From assembly GCA_023230175.1 (NCBI GenBank), contig JALNXV010000041.1, forward strand, positions 1 to 14,985: 14,985 nucleotides of DNA. The letters are read 5' to 3'. The DNA comes from Candidatus Cloacimonadota bacterium (GTDB taxonomy: Bacteria; Cloacimonadota; Cloacimonadia; Cloacimonadales; WRIO01). Each line of letters starts with the position of its first letter. Position 1 is the first letter of the stretch. Under the pieces are notes generated by a model. That model worked only from the letters and a program-made list of their open reading frames with translations, did no database searches and was not told the origin of the DNA. Positions 14,966 through 14,985 of the stretch are shown one piece after another. Position numbers and translations under genes: made by a program.

Positions 14966-14985
14966 AACATTTTTGCCTGTTTTGG

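Larger units (their letters stand above)
14315..14985. other. Gene-free, structure-rich intergenic region to the right edge
   Basis: About 670 nt in which no credible coding frame was seen on either strand. The longest small frame noticed (ATG at 14660, 25 codons) has no ribosome binding site. The stretch is very AT-rich except for compact palindromes at 14416-14436, 14588-14657 and 14894-14965, which are listed separately. No tRNA-like cloverleaf or rRNA sequence was recognised, and no T-tailed terminator was found after the last glycosyltransferase. Confidence 0.6.

Overview
The window is strongly AT-rich and tightly packed. It probably comes from an anaerobic bacterium of the FCB group outside classical Bacteroidota, with Cloacimonadota or a similar candidate phylum as a low-confidence guess. 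Three things suggest this. One secreted protein ends in a YPNPFN / FlgD-like sorting domain typical of FCB bacteria. Most genes have good Shine-Dalgarno sites, which Bacteroidota usually lack. The clearest promoter is sigma70-like (TTGACA - 16 nt - TATCAT) rather than the TAnnTTTG type of Bacteroidota.

Left edge (1-838, minus strand): an Rrf2-family, IscR-like regulator with three Cys and one His in the Fe-S ligand positions. It is followed 3 nt later by a NifS/IscS-like class V aminotransferase that runs off the window. The aminotransferase has Asp-Tyr where classical cysteine desulfurases have the conserved Glu-His.

Uptake operon (998-5171, plus strand, divergent from the regulator): a FecE/BtuD-type ABC ATPase, a TonB-dependent receptor of BtuB type, and a secreted seven-bladed YncE/YVTN-type beta-propeller with a C-terminal sorting domain. 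It ends in a good intrinsic terminator. Receptor plus adjacent propeller recalls the Bacteroides BtuB-BtuG cobalamin capture pair, although here the propeller has a sorting tail and not a lipoprotein anchor. The permease and periplasmic binding protein are not in the window. Cobalamin is the preferred substrate guess; haem or siderophore iron, or a PQQ-like cofactor (as for YncD/YncE), remain possible.

Polysaccharide locus (5206-14314, plus strand): a sigma70-like promoter leads into a heparinase II/III-family protein and a GT4-like glycosyltransferase. A second possible promoter precedes a run of overlapping or nearly abutting genes: Wzz-like chain-length regulator, Wzy/O-antigen-ligase-family membrane protein, Wzx-type flippase and two more glycosyltransferases. 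Together they could add sugars, flip, polymerise and set the length of a Wzx/Wzy-type surface polysaccharide. No initiating sugar-phosphate transferase, outer-membrane exporter or nucleotide-sugar synthesis gene is visible, so the locus is incomplete here or shares functions encoded elsewhere.

Right edge (14315-14985): about 670 nt without a credible gene but full of structure. It holds an 11-bp inverted repeat around a small hairpin, a very strong hairpin with perfect 21-nt arms each made of two tandem 11-mers, and a relatively GC-rich pair of hairpins at the end. Two of the small hairpins share an A-AGC ... GCT-C core with different outer stems. This stretch is the most likely place for an undescribed repeat family or RNA element.
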